Origin: Sipunculus nudus
Lineage: Eukaryota > Annelida > Sipuncula > Golfingiida > Sipunculidae
Reading direction: 5' to 3'
Assembly (NCBI GenBank): GCA_026874595.1
Contig: CM049308.1
Location: forward strand, 90,897,624-90,961,623
DNA length: 64,000 bases
Within the stretch, counting starts at the first letter, position 1, and each line of letters starts with the position of its first letter. This document shows positions 22,773 through 33,840 of the stretch, piece by piece. A model generated the notes under the pieces. That model had not been told where the DNA came from and did not search any database. It saw only the letters and a program-made list of their open reading frames with translations. Made by a program: the position numbers and the translations under genes.

Positions 22773-24866
22773 TCAAAAACGTGGACCTCTTGGTGGACGA
22801 TTTCTAAAATGATAGGAAATGCTTCTTTAAGTTTAAAGCAGGTTGTATATACATTACAATATATAATCAACCACATTTGTTTTTAATTAAAATTGCACAA
22901 TTCACGAGTCCCTGAGTTCAACAAGAACAATAAATTATGAACCAGAACTCAAATCGTATGGATTGAATCTGAATTTTAAATCAGTATTTATAGCAGGTCA
23001 CCGACAATGTTTATCGACAGTACGTATCGACTCAGCTATGTTATTATCATACTTGTAGTATCATTATTATTTCATATTGACATTCAAAACATTTAACACA
23101 AAAATATTCCTAGTTTTGCTTTTCTTTTAGTTTTTTATTATTGAAATTAGCAGATAAGTAAAAGGTCTATATTAGAAAGGAAAAATTATATGAATATTGC
23201 TAGAATCTTCAATTCAGAATAAAGTATACTTACTTACGGCTGCAAGTTGTGTGAATATATATAATTTTTTATTGCTATTATTATAAATTATTCTTTGGAA
23301 TGTTAAATATAATGAGACAACAAAAGTTAACAGATAAAAGATCAGTTTATTTCAAACATGAAAAGAATTCTGAAATGCTTTAGCACACAGGCATAGGTGT
23401 GGTGTATAATCACAGTCGTGTACATCGCAAGGCTGCCGTTCTCAAATAATAGCACTGTTTACGTATGTGACACTTGATCTTTATGCAGTTATCACCAGAT
23501 GTGAAGAAAGATTATTAATGAATTTAGAGAATGATCAGAGAATGATGAATTATTATGACCGTCTTCATCACATTCCTCGTACACCAATAATGGACATGCA
23601 AATTACCTGACACGGACCTTTGATCTATGGTATACCAGGCCAACTAGAACATTGCCCGCTAAAAGTCTAAAGACACGGTAGCGGCCTTCATGTTAAGCAT
23701 ATCATTAATCCCAATACCTAAATTTGTAACAGAAACACTATACTTACTGCAAAACATCATTCTTAGTCACGTTTAAGAAAATATCGATATTCGAAAACTG
23801 TATCATGATACGCAATATGCAAATATCGATAATATCGCGTACCCCTGTATAAACAGCATAGATTATTGTAACACATTCTTACCTGTATAGACGAAGTGAT
23901 GTTATTCTTACAGCAGATACGACAATGATGATCACGTGGTCTCCCACGTCCGTGGTGTCTGTCAACTCCACTGTGATGTCTCCTACCTCCCTTGTGATCA
24001 TCATCATCTTCACTGTCGTCGACCTCGTCATCAATATCGTCATCATCATCATCATCTTCATTGTCGTGTTCCTCCTCGTCATCATCACCAAAATCATCAT
24101 CATCGTCGTCGTCTCGGTGCTCCTCACAGATGCTTTTACATTCTGACAGTGTGTTGAGGTTACACTCCAGATCCGCAAGAGGCATTGGTTTGCCTCCATT
24201 AATACCGTCCCCCGAAATATTACAGAAACATCTACAACAATAAGCACACAACAGATATATAACCCGTGTTCTTAACTCATCAGCATACAGATATTAGATA
24301 ATCTTTATTGCCATTATATGTTCTATTATTTTTTAATTAAGCACTAAGGTTTAAACATTTTTACAGAATTATCTACAATAATAAGCATATCACACATGTA
24401 TAACTTGAGATCTGCACTACTCATCATACAAATATAAGATAAAACCTTGTGCCATTATATGATCACTCGTCTACAATTGTCACTCTAAATATTTTGCTTC
24501 ACTAAGTACTTAGTTTTAACACACACACACGTTTGACAAGAGTCAAATAGAAAATATATTTGTATGGGGGTACAAATATCTTCCAGTTAGAAGGTATTGT
24601 ATACTAACCCTAGATTTTAATAACACTGTATTTTTGAGGCACATGAATTCAGATATTATAAGTCAAAGAACACAGGAATGAATAGAACTTCATGAGTGAT
24701 TGTACTTTTCTATGGAACTTAAAAGTGACTGTACCACTTACAATGGGTCAAACTCGGACAGATCTCCTTGGGGCCGCCGCCCTTTAGGTTTGGCTAATGT
24801 ACCTGACACCATGAAGACGATCACCGCAACACAGGCGATTATAAGGAGCTTCATCTTGTTGGACAT
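22773..24866 (-). pseudogene. Gene D: poly-Asp member of the secreted family, third coding exon missing
   Basis: Identified exons on the minus strand are 24866-24742 (MSNKMKLLIIACVAVIV signal peptide, likely cleavage after SGTLA), 24231-23883 and 22803-22773 (NRPPRGPRF, stop). Exon 2 keeps CFCN, DLEC, CKSIC and ICCKN. Its acidic block is expanded into runs of up to seven Asp with few interruptions, and the basic block becomes His-rich with an extra cysteine (HHCRICC). Exon 3, which carries three cysteines and is almost invariant in A, B, C and E, is absent. Its donor remnant GTATACTTAC survives at 23224-23233, but the sequence upstream of it is unrelated, and an interspersed repeat (23408-23850) abuts the exon 2 donor. 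Joining exon 2 straight to exon 4 shifts frame and would end at 22729 with 24 new residues. Either D is a dying copy or it makes a shorter protein; I cannot tell which. Confidence 0.68.
23408..23850. repeat. Interspersed repeat R1, copy 1 (~440 bp)
   Basis: The order of landmarks matches 45894-46355: ATCACAG, GCAAGGCTGCCGTT, ATGCAGTTATCA-x-AAGATGTG, ATTATTATGACCGT, GACCTTT then GGTATACCA, ATTAATCCCAAT, AAATATCGAT, GAAAACTGT and ACGCAATATGC, ending in an ATCGCGTA-type segment. No open reading frame is conserved between the copies. It occupies the place where exon 3 of gene D should lie. Confidence 0.7.
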
Positions 24867-25294
24867 ATGGAATCTGTAATTTAAATTTAAATCAAATAAT
24901 ATTTGTTTAATATGCAATTCTTTATTTAAAATGCAATTCTTTATTCCTGTATTACACATAATCAGCTGAAGCACCTTATTTCCGACATACTACAATCAAC
25001 ATATTTTTTACATATTTTTTTTTTAGTATAACCATAATTAGTAAATAAACGTTCCCTTGCCGAAATAACAAATCCATACGAGGTAATTTTCTTTATTCTG
25101 TTAGGTTTTACATTATTTACCTACATGGTCGGCTAATAAAACAAACTTGAATGTCATTATTATACGTGACGTATAATACAGGAGAGTCAGGGGCGTAACC
25201 CGGGGATGGGGGGGGGGGCGCAGGGTGCCATGCCCCCACCCGTCGCATCCAGGGTCGGAGCGGCCTCTCTGATTTTCATTTAGTATAATACTAA

Positions 25295-25296
<2 letters not shown>

Positions 25297-25339
<43 letters not shown>
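25297..25339. repeat. (TA)n microsatellite
   Basis: Uninterrupted TA tract in the gene D 5' intron. Confidence 0.95.
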
Positions 25340-25341
<2 letters not shown>

Positions 25342-25589
25342 GCATTAAATTGCCTTTGTTATCAGTGGCAGATCTAGAGGGGGCGCCTTCGACGCGCGGC
25401 CCCCATTGAGCTCTAATATCTCTCATTTTATCTAATTTCCCAATTGTCGTGATTATTTTCAATTTTTTATATTTCTTTTTATTAATTAACAATCAGATTT
25501 TATTTAAGTTATCTGCAGTTTATTACTTTTTAATTCATTAGTTGAGGATAAGGATATTGAAACAACTGCATAGCACCACTCCCTGTTTG

Positions 25590-25695
25590 GGTTGACCGTG
25601 AACAAACTCACGGCTCCTCTGGTGATACCGGTACTTGAACTGGCGATCTGTGCTCTTAGGAGTCCTTTGTGCTGTCGAGACCACGGACCCGGTAA
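25590..25695 (-). repeat. Candidate tRNA-derived SINE relic
   Basis: Read on the minus strand, GGGTCCGTGGTCTCGACAGC resembles a box A region and CCAGTTCAAGTACC resembles box B (GGTTCGANTCC), about 40 nt apart, as in tRNA-derived SINE heads. There is no clover-leaf that would support a working tRNA. The family is not identified. Confidence 0.35.
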
Positions 25696-26036
25696 AATGC
25701 AAAGTTAACATAAAAACTTCAACATATAAATTATTTTACTCCGAGCATTACATTTAAAAGATAGTATTTTGCAAGTTTTATTAGTAAATGCGCCTAATGT
25801 CATAGACTTTAACATGTTGAAAATTGAAATGTTTTATCCTAATTTTGAAGAAATATAAATGTTAAATATTGAACCTCCCTACAGTTTGACTACATAACGC
25901 AAAAACATTAGAAAAAAGTTTATCAGGAACGGAAGATCCTCATATGTTTTTATGAAAATAGCCTCAAAATGTCCTCTTTACATTGCATATTCAAAAAGAT
26001 TCCCAATATGGGAGGGGGATACTCCCTCCCATACTC

Positions 26037-26038
<2 letters not shown>

Positions 26039-26090
<52 letters not shown>
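26039..26090. repeat. (TA)n microsatellite on the left side of MITE 1
   Basis: Uninterrupted TA tract ending exactly at the inverted repeat of the MITE at 26091-26619. Confidence 0.95.
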
Positions 26091-26093
<3 letters not shown>

Positions 26094-26616
26094 GAACCTC
26101 GAATTTCCGGATTTCGTTTTTCCGAAAATTCGTTCTTTCCGAATTTAAAATCAGGGAACCGAAATTTACCTCTATTAACCGAAAAGTAGAAATACTACAT
26201 TCAGAAAATATATTTTCCCAAATTACCGAATTTGATTCAGAGGAGAACTGGTTGAGTATCGTTTATTCGCCTGTGAAGAATAACAAATGGCCCGTTCAGC
26301 GCATCTTATTAAGCTTAATGGGTTATTGAGAGCTTTTGTCGCTGCATCTGCATTCATCCAATCACTTGTACATGTACTGATGCAACACTGACCACCTGAT
26401 TTGGATAAAGGTTACTTGCAACCCACTTTAATCGCGTAGTGATTTATATAAATGGTTTAATTCTGAGGTATTTACGTAGCCTACCTTCTTGACCGGTGAT
26501 ATTTGACAGTACTTATAGAATACTTATTGATAACAATGGTGTACCTCGCATATCCGTAACCTCAAATATCCGAACAAAAGTCATGTCCCCCAAATGTTTC
26601 GGATATTCGAGGTTCT

Positions 26617-26619
<3 letters not shown>
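26091..26619. mobile_element. Pogo/Tigger-like MITE 1 (~530 bp)
   Basis: The left end GTAGAACCTCGAATTTCCGG and the right end CGGATATTCGAGGTTCTAC are inverted copies. (C)AGTAGAACCTCG-type ends with TA flanks are characteristic of pogo/Tigger elements. Both sides are TA tracts, so the TA target duplication is embedded in microsatellite. The inside includes further TTCCGAA / CCGAAA motifs but no transposase frame. It sits in the 5' intron of gene D. Confidence 0.65.
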
Positions 26620-26661
<42 letters not shown>

Positions 26662-26677
26662 TATATATATAATATAT

Positions 26678-26711
<34 letters not shown>
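26620..26711. repeat. Interrupted (TA)n microsatellite on the right side of MITE 1
   Basis: TA tract with regular TAATAT interruptions. A C run follows at 26760-26772. Confidence 0.95.
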
Positions 26712-26851
26712 AAACACTTACATAACACTTAATTTTTATAATACCCATACATATTAGCGCCCCCCCCCCCCCGGCTCTCGAAATTATGGATCCGCAACTG
26801 ATCATGGCCGCCTCCCCTCCTTCAATCCTGGCTACGCCCCTGGGCACTTAC

Positions 26852-27050
26852 CTAAATATCAGAAGTAAAAGGAGACCTCAGGTTTTCTTCACGATCACTC
26901 TGCTTTCATCAGTCGGAGATTTGTTGAAGCTCTGATACAGCGTCTTATACACTGATAGTGTTCACGTTCACGCATGTAAACCACTCACGACATAGCTGAC
27001 AAAACAGGGTCTTATGACGACAACTCGGGACTTGTCATGAGATGTTATAC
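26852..27050 (-). promoter_or_regulatory. Core promoter and 5' UTR exon of gene D
   Basis: Minus-strand TATA-like TATAAG (26949-26944) is followed by a non-coding exon ending at 26852 before the donor gtaagt. The shared CAAATCTCCGACTGAT and GAGTGATCGTG blocks match the gene C first exon. Upstream, GTCAGCTATGTCGTGAGTG matches too. Confidence 0.62.
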
Positions 27051-28250
27051 GTTTATGGTATTAATATTTCTATACGTGTGATCTAAAAAGATAACAATTA
27101 TGTCTAGTCACATGCATGTGAACCGCATCAGTGAGACCTATTGATGAATAAGTTATTGACGTCATGACGAGATAAGCGTGAGGATTTTACGGTTGAGCAG
27201 TTGGGTCACCAGGTACCTTTCCATATGTAAACATGATCCGTGCATGGGCCAAATACTCAACTATTAAATGTAGCCACTTTGTAATCAACAATAAATGTAA
27301 AATGTCATCAGAATAATAAGTACAAGAATTTCAGTAAAATTCGCAATATGTCCCTTAGCATTTTCATGTGAATGAAACACCGTATTTTCTCATTATCTTA
27401 CATTTAAATGCATTATTTACATTAATTAATAAAACATTTCATTCCCCCACTAAAATACCTGTATCACTGTAATAATCAGCTTTAGTAATTCCTTTCTTAG
27501 GAAATCGTTGGTAGAATTAGAAGGATTTGTAGTGACTTCTGGATAAATAAACTTTGTACTTATTTGCCCTAAATTATGAAATGATTAGACCCTGTACAAT
27601 TGATAAGCAAGAAAATAATTAATTAGTATATAAGCAATATAATATTTGGCTCTTGACTCTCTTGAACTCTCTTTCTCTCTGACCAAGAAAAAGTATTTAA
27701 CCTAAGGCCTTTTACATGAATTTTTGAATTATATTTACTCTAATCTGTTTTTACTTTTAATATGCTCATATGATATAAAACATGTGTATATGTGTATATA
27801 ATATATCAAAATGGGCGTCGTAAACTTTAGAAAATATATGAATTTATATGGATGTAATATCCAAGGATCTGTTGAAAACACACACACACACATATATTTA
27901 AATAGAGAGAGATATACAGATAGTTACACAGGTTACTAAAATAGAGATAGTTCCGTGTAAAGCTATAACTGAGTCAGTGGATGTAAATGAAACAGAGATC
28001 ACCGTAAGAAGGAGCACGCGGTCATGATAAACTTTTTATATAAAAAAGGTGTGAGCCAAGATATTTTGTTCATGATTTATATATATTGAAATTACTGAGA
28101 ACAGTATTTGTAACTTATCACCTTGGAAGCAATATACAATTGTTAATTAATCAGGCGACAGTAAAATAAAGAAAGTCATTCAAACTATATTCATTCAAAT
28201 ATATTTGTGGAGATAAAAATAAAACTCAGACACGCAAACATGACTCCTGG
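27050..28250. other. D-E divergent intergenic region
   Basis: Only about 1.4 kb separates the two TATA boxes. The left third is homologous (inverted) to the gene C upstream flank, and the right end to the gene B upstream flank, so this may be the uninterrupted ancestral form of the B-C interval. No other gene is seen. A (CA)n tract lies near 27880. Confidence 0.5.
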
Positions 28251-28473
28251 ACTAGTAGACCGTGGGGGGTCTCACGTTCTGCAGTCCGTTTCGTGCTTTT
28301 TGTGATCGTCATATGAACGGGACTCACTGTCTTTCGTGGCTGACACACGCCTGGACGCTCAAGTGAGACCGTACTAAATGTATAAATATGATACCGTTGT
28401 CAGAGCGATCACAAACCTCCGAGCATCTAACACTGAGGGCACGAGTAGAAACACAAAAACAAGTCGTCATTTG
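28250..28473 (+). promoter_or_regulatory. Core promoter and 5' UTR exon of gene E
   Basis: TATAAATA at 28381-28388 is followed by a non-coding exon from about 28410 that ends at 28473 before the donor gtaagt. About 200 bp matches gene B in reverse orientation, including GGTCTCACGTTC, GACACACGCCTGG-type sequence and CAGAGCGATCACAAACCTCC. Confidence 0.68.
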
Positions 28474-28802
28474 GTAAGTACAATCACTTGTAACAGAACT
28501 AATTACATATTTATTCTACATTCTTTACGACGAATATTAATTTGATTTATGATCTTTAGATGTAAAATTAAGACAAACATTAAAGCTAACAAGCAAACAG
28601 AAATACTTTCCATTTTATTGAATGGTATATGCATAAGCAGATTTCAATATGCAAAAACATAACCTCTGTAATATGTAGCATAATATTATAAATGTCACAT
28701 CATTAAAAATTTATTTTTTAACAACAGCACTTTAAAGAAATTCCAAAATTATAATGGATGATATGTCTGTTTTACAGACTTTATCTTCGAGAAGCCAACA
28801 AG

Positions 28803-30864
28803 ATGAAGCTCCTTTTACTTGCCTGTGTTGCGGTGATCGGCTTTATGGCCTCAGGTACATTAGCCAGACCCGGAAAACATGGACCTAGAAGAGACCTGTC
28901 TGAAACAGACCCACTGTGAGTGTACTATCACTTTTATGTTAAAGCTAAAGCGGGAGGGACAACGAATCAGATGTGTTTTATTTAAAGAGAAATGCAATAG
29001 CTTTCGGATATGCACTAATATATCCACTATAGTATATTAAAAAATCTTCAAGTTAAAGCAAACAATTTGACATTATAAATTGTTTTATTTCATGTTCAGG
29101 AAATCAACATTGATGTAGTGTTATAATATTCAAGAGTTATTGCTATAACGGGCAATCTGCAAAGACGATCGTGTTTGTAAACTTGTAAACGGGCTTATTC
29201 ACGTTTCGAAATTCTTAATTTTTATGTATTTTATAAGAATGTGGAATCGGGCAAAACAATTATTTTTCTGACTCTACTAACATTTTATAAATAAAAAGTC
29301 TCATAAAACTGGTTATTTGTGGCACAGCATAGTTTTGACATTGCATGTGTCCATAAATGATAAAAAGCTTTTAAAGTCTTTTTTAAGTATTTCCTTTTTT
29401 CTTTGTTCCAGCTGTTTCTGTAATATCACCGGGAACAGCATTGATGCTGGGAAACCACAGTCTAAAGAAGAACTGGAGTGTAACGCTGATACAGTGGCTA
29501 ATTGTGAGAGCATCTGTGAGGAGCGACTGGCAGAAAGAGATGAAAAGGAAAACGAAGACGAGGCTGGAAACGATGATGAGGAGGAGGAAGACAGGGAAGA
29601 TGAGGATCACATACCCCCACAGAGAGGAGACAGGAGAGGTCACAGACGAGGCGGCAGACACCACGGACGTGGGAGACCACGTGATCATCGGCGTCGCATC
29701 TGCTGCAAGAATAACATCACCGGCTCTGTTCAAGTAGGTTTTGGATTCTTGGCAAAACTTTTCCTTAGCAGACGGAACCAATGTCTGCTGCTCAGATATA
29801 AAAAAACAAGATGAATGAATCTTACTCACTAAACTGGTCTCTCCTTTCCAATGCCTTCCACTTTTTCTCTATTTGTAGAATTACTTTTTAAAGTGACAGA
29901 ATTTCGACCTGGTTAAAGCTAACATGCCCAAATAGCACACAGTTATGAAATATGGGTACTGGTGCTTGATACTTTTTAAACTCAAAGAGAACCTACTTTG
30001 AAGCCCATTAAGCGGATTCAAATACTGCATAGGAATGAAAACATTGAGATATATTTCTTTTTAATTTGAAATCGACAAAAAAGAAAGATATTTTAAACAT
30101 TGAATTATTCTTTGAGCAGTTGAACAGATTATATGAGATATTTGCTTCTCAATCTGGTCTCCATTTTTAGTATAATAGTATAATTTGTTTTAGGTCAGTT
30201 ATTTTGCCTGGGTAATGTCGTCATCTCCAGAATGTGGAGGTTCATCTTCCACCATTCGTGAGGAAACTATAGATTGTACGGATGTCGAGTGTCCTCCTGA
30301 GAACCAAAGACCACAGTAAGTATACCTTATTCTGAACCAAAGATGCTAGCAATATTAATATAATTTTGTACTTTATTTTCACCGATGGACATTAACCTTT
30401 TTAATACTTTAATAAAAACGTCGTCCAAAATGAACGAGTTAATATGGATTAGTTGGAAATGTTTGAAAGGTCTTAAATAATTATACATGCTAATAGGTGA
30501 TTCCGGGATGATGAACCTCTTTTCCAATTTAATTTTATTGTCACTCAATATCATCATTTATAAGCAAATAATAAGCACAAGGACGTAAATATGTATGTAT
30601 AGGAACTGTTTTAGTTTGGTTCCGTATGAAATAAATAATTGTTATACGTGTTGTTTTGACATAAAATTTCGCTATATTCAGGTTTGTTTGGTTCCGTTTA
30701 CTTTTTCCATATATTATTCTATTTATTAGTTGTTAAATGGTGACAACATTGTCAAAATGTATTATGACCAATGTGGCTTATATGGTAACGACCATACGCT
30801 TAGTAGAATAATTTGTTTTCTCTCCAGGAATCGCCCACAATGGAGACCAAGATTTGAAGATTGA
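28803..30864 (+). CDS. Gene E: secreted cysteine-rich protein, subtype I (197 aa)
   Basis: Coding exons are 28803-28915, 29412-29733, 30194-30315 and 30828-30864, each with GT-AG borders (donors gtgagt, gtaggt, gtaagt). The product starts MKLLLLACVAVIGFMAS with likely cleavage after SGTLA (residue 21), then RRDLSE and DPL. Exon 2 gives CFCN, ELEC, CESIC, a Glu/Asp-rich block, a basic RRGHRRGGRHHGRGRPRDH tract and ICCKN. Exon 3 reads VSYFAWV, PECGG, IDCT and VECPPE. The end is NRPQWRPRFED. There are ten cysteines after cleavage, and Asn sequons at CFCNIT and NNIT. This is the most intact copy in the window. The acidic/basic halves nearly balance in charge, and RRR before ICC could be a convertase site; both are inferences. 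No known family is recognised. Confidence 0.87.
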
Positions 30865-31030
30865 CAAGATATCTGGAACGATTTCATTAAACACTGCCAA
30901 TTTAAATGATAAAAAGCTGTGTCACTATTTAATATACTAGGTTTTAGATATTGTTATGTAATAGAAAATAATGAATATTTATTATGGTTATTAACTGTTA
31001 AATGAATTATAAATTATAATGTATGGCATT

Positions 31031-31036
31031 AATAAA
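31031..31036 (+). terminator. Poly(A) signal of gene E
   Basis: AATAAA about 170 bp after the stop codon, followed by a flank homologous to the gene B 3' flank. Confidence 0.5.
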
Positions 31037-31183
31037 TCATTTATTATTTAAATTTATGCCTTCTTCTGTATTTACTTGAATCTTGTGAAATGTGCGGAAG
31101 AAATGAGACACACAATACTAGATACCATTGACGTAGGGCTCAAGTCGAGTTTGGACACGAACACGGAATTGAGTCTTTAATTT

Positions 31184-31222
31184 TACTTGGACTCAGACTT
31201 GGACTCAGACTTGGACTCAGTC
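31184..31222 (+). repeat. 12-bp tandem repeat, about 3 copies
   Basis: TTGGACTCAGAC repeated three times in the conserved 3' flank shared with gene B. Confidence 0.8.
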
Positions 31223-31734
31223 CTGCCCGAGTGCAGTATAATAGAGACTAGCTGCACCCGTGGAAACCCGTGGGAGTTTGTTAGAATTCTCCAGAAAACC
31301 TCCCCCCCCCCCCCACCACCACCAAAAAAAATCGGCAAAGTATAGCAAAATATGCTATTAATGGAAACACACAAAGCATGACTAAAATTGGTACACCAAT
31401 ATAATATATATAAAGGTTTAACTAAATTATATGAAGATGGCAAAATAATAGTTTATTAAAAGGTATTTTGTATAAATTTAACCTCAGAGAACATCATGGA
31501 AAACGATGTTTTTAGTTGTTAGTTGAGGATAGTCTTGTGCATGTTATGCACGTGTAAAGACAGCCCCACGTAAAAAGGATCCCAACTCTATCAAATGGCT
31601 GTCCTTAGCCTTGTTCATTATCCAGGAATAAGCATGTCTGATCGAAAACTGACAAAGCTCCCATATAATAGACAGGTTAACATCACACGGAGCTAGTTTG
31701 TGACAAAGAAATACAGTCAGCTATGGTTCGGTGC

Positions 31735-33840
31735 TTTGTCTGAAAGTCATCTCTGCTATAGCGATCACTCTTGTCCGTCGTCCGTCTGTCTTTCCGTCCT
31801 TTAACAGGGCACAAATTGTAAGCAATTGGCCTAGAATATTCTAACTTGACATCCAGGGAGGCCCATGAACAATCTCCTTGGAAGCCTGAAATAAGGTCTC
31901 TATTACCAATATCCTCCGAGCTAAGGGGCTCGTAAACATCTTCTAGATTAATTAAAAATTAGATACAAAACCTCGGGTATCTGAATTACTAATGCATTGA
32001 TCATCATCATTTATTTACATTCATAATTATCATGAAGGGTTCATCGGTTCCTGCAGACTGGTGGCGCAACTTGTATTTTTTCGTATTTTTACGCATATTA
32101 TCACTCTATTTAGAGACCTTGAAATGAAATGGTCGACCGTTGGGACAAATCGTAAGCACTGGACCTAGAATCTTCTGAATGAATATCCAGAGAGATCCAA
32201 GAAAAATCTCCTTGGAAACCTGAAATTAGGTCTCTGTTATCCAATCCTCCGAGCTAAGGGGCTCGTAATTACCCCCCCCCCCCCCAGGGAAATTAAAAAT
32301 TTGATACAATAGCTCCAGTTTCTGAATAACAAAACCATTGATCGTCAAAGTTCTTTGTATGCATAGTTATCATGGAGTGTTTCATGATTTCCTGCAGACT
32401 AGTGGCGCCACCCGTATTTTACGCATTTTTTTCTCTATTTTGAGACCTTCAAAGAAGCGATCAACCGTTAACAGGGCACAAAGCGTAACCGTTGGTCCTA
32501 GAATCTTCTAATTTAATATCCAACGGGGTCCATGAAATATCTCCTTGAACCTCAAATTAGGTCTCTGTTTCGCAATCCTCCCAGCTATAAGGCTCGTAAT
32601 TACCCCCCAGGATAATTAAAAATTTGATACAAAAGCTCCAGTATCTGAATAACAAAAGCATTGATCGTCAAAATTCTTAGTATGCATATTTATCATGGAG
32701 TGTTTCATCAGTTCCTGCAGACTGGTGGCGCCACCCGTTGTTACGCATTTTTTCCTCTATTTTGAGACCTTCAAAGAAGCGGCCATCCGTTAACAGGGCA
32801 CAAAGCGTTACCGTTGGACCAGTTGATATCCAGTGGGGTCCATGAAAAATCTCCTAGGAAACCTGATATTTGGTCTGTGTTACACAAATCGTAAACATTG
32901 AACCCCAGAATCGTCTAACTTGATATCCAAGGAGGTCTCTGTTACCCATATCCTCAGAGCTATGGGACTCGTAAGTACCTTCCAGATTAAGTAAATAATT
33001 TCATGAAAAAGCTCCAGTATCTGAATAACATATACATTGATCACCATGATTCTTTGCATGCATATTTCTCATGCAGTGTTTCATCTGTTCCTGCAGGCTG
33101 GTGGCGCCACCTGTATTTTTTTTTATTTTTACGCTATTTTTCTCTATTTTGAGACCTTAAAAAAGCGTGTAACCCCAGAATCTTCTAAGTTAACATCCTG
33201 GGAGGTCAATGAAAACATCTCCTGGGAAACCTGAAATGTGGTCTGTGTTACCAATATCTCCAGACCTATGGGGCTCACAATTACCCCAGAAAAATTTAAA
33301 AGTGGATACAAAACCTCCAGTATCTGAATTACTAATGCATTGATCCTCATCATTTATTTGCATGCATAATTATCATGGAGGGTTCATCGGTTCCTGCTGA
33401 CTGGTGGCGCCACTTGTATTTTTCGTATTTTTACGCATATTTTTCTCTATTTGGAGACCTTGAAGTGAAATGGTCGACCGTTAACATGGCACAAATGTGA
33501 AAGAAAATAGTTTGAGTACCCTAAACGAGAGATTTGCATGATTGGTTACAGTTGGACCTAGAACTTCTAATTTCATTAAGATCCAGAGAGGTTCATGTAA
33601 CAATAATGCCACTGTGACCTAGCAATATTCTACAAGCTGTGTTAAAGAACATTATTTTAACACTCTTTTAGTCAGATGGGCACAAATGGTAACTGTTCGA
33701 TGTAGAATAAGGTCACCGTAAACTATATCTAAGGTCTATTGGCATAATGAATGATGGGAGTACTCTTGGAGTCATGTTATCCATTGTTCAAGGTTCCCTA
33801 AATTCAGCTTAGCGTCATGGCCCATGGGCAACAAACCATA
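31735..33840 (+). repeat. Composite repeat R2, copy 1: tandem array of ~330-390-bp units
   Basis: Five or so diverged units recur. Each contains AACCGTTGGACCTAGAATCT-type sequence, TCCAGGGAGGTCCATGAA, ATCTCCTTGGAAACCTGAAA-TTAGGTCTCTGTTACC, CTAAGGGGCTCGTAATTACC, AAGCTCCAGTATCTGAAT, GCATTGATC and CTGCAGACTGGTGGCGCCAC with a T-rich ATTTTTACGC tail. The array starts at GCTATAGCGATCACTC plus GTCCGTCGTCCGTC and ends near AGCGTCATGGCCCATGGGC. Related copies lie at 54985-56660 and, inverted, at about 62840-63640. No transposase or RT frame is seen, so the class is unknown. Confidence 0.7.

Larger units (their letters stand above)
24880..26850. other. Long 5' intron of gene D
   Basis: About 2 kb between the 5' UTR exon and the signal-peptide exon of gene D. 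The equivalent introns in B, C and E are about 300 bp. The excess is accounted for by a tRNA-like SINE relic, three TA tracts and a Tigger-like MITE, listed separately. Confidence 0.55.

Noticed and set aside
23734-23760. Second donor-like TATACTTAC upstream of gene D exon 4
   Set aside because: It lies within the R1 repeat copy and no exon 3-like coding sequence is next to it.
25590-25695. A functional tRNA gene
   Set aside because: Only box A/B-like segments are present. No clover-leaf with paired acceptor stem could be drawn.
28803-30864. Assignment of the A-E family to a known toxin or defensin class
   Set aside because: The cysteine order CxC, C, Cx3C, CC, C, C, C with a charged insertion does not match a class I can name with confidence, so the function is left open.
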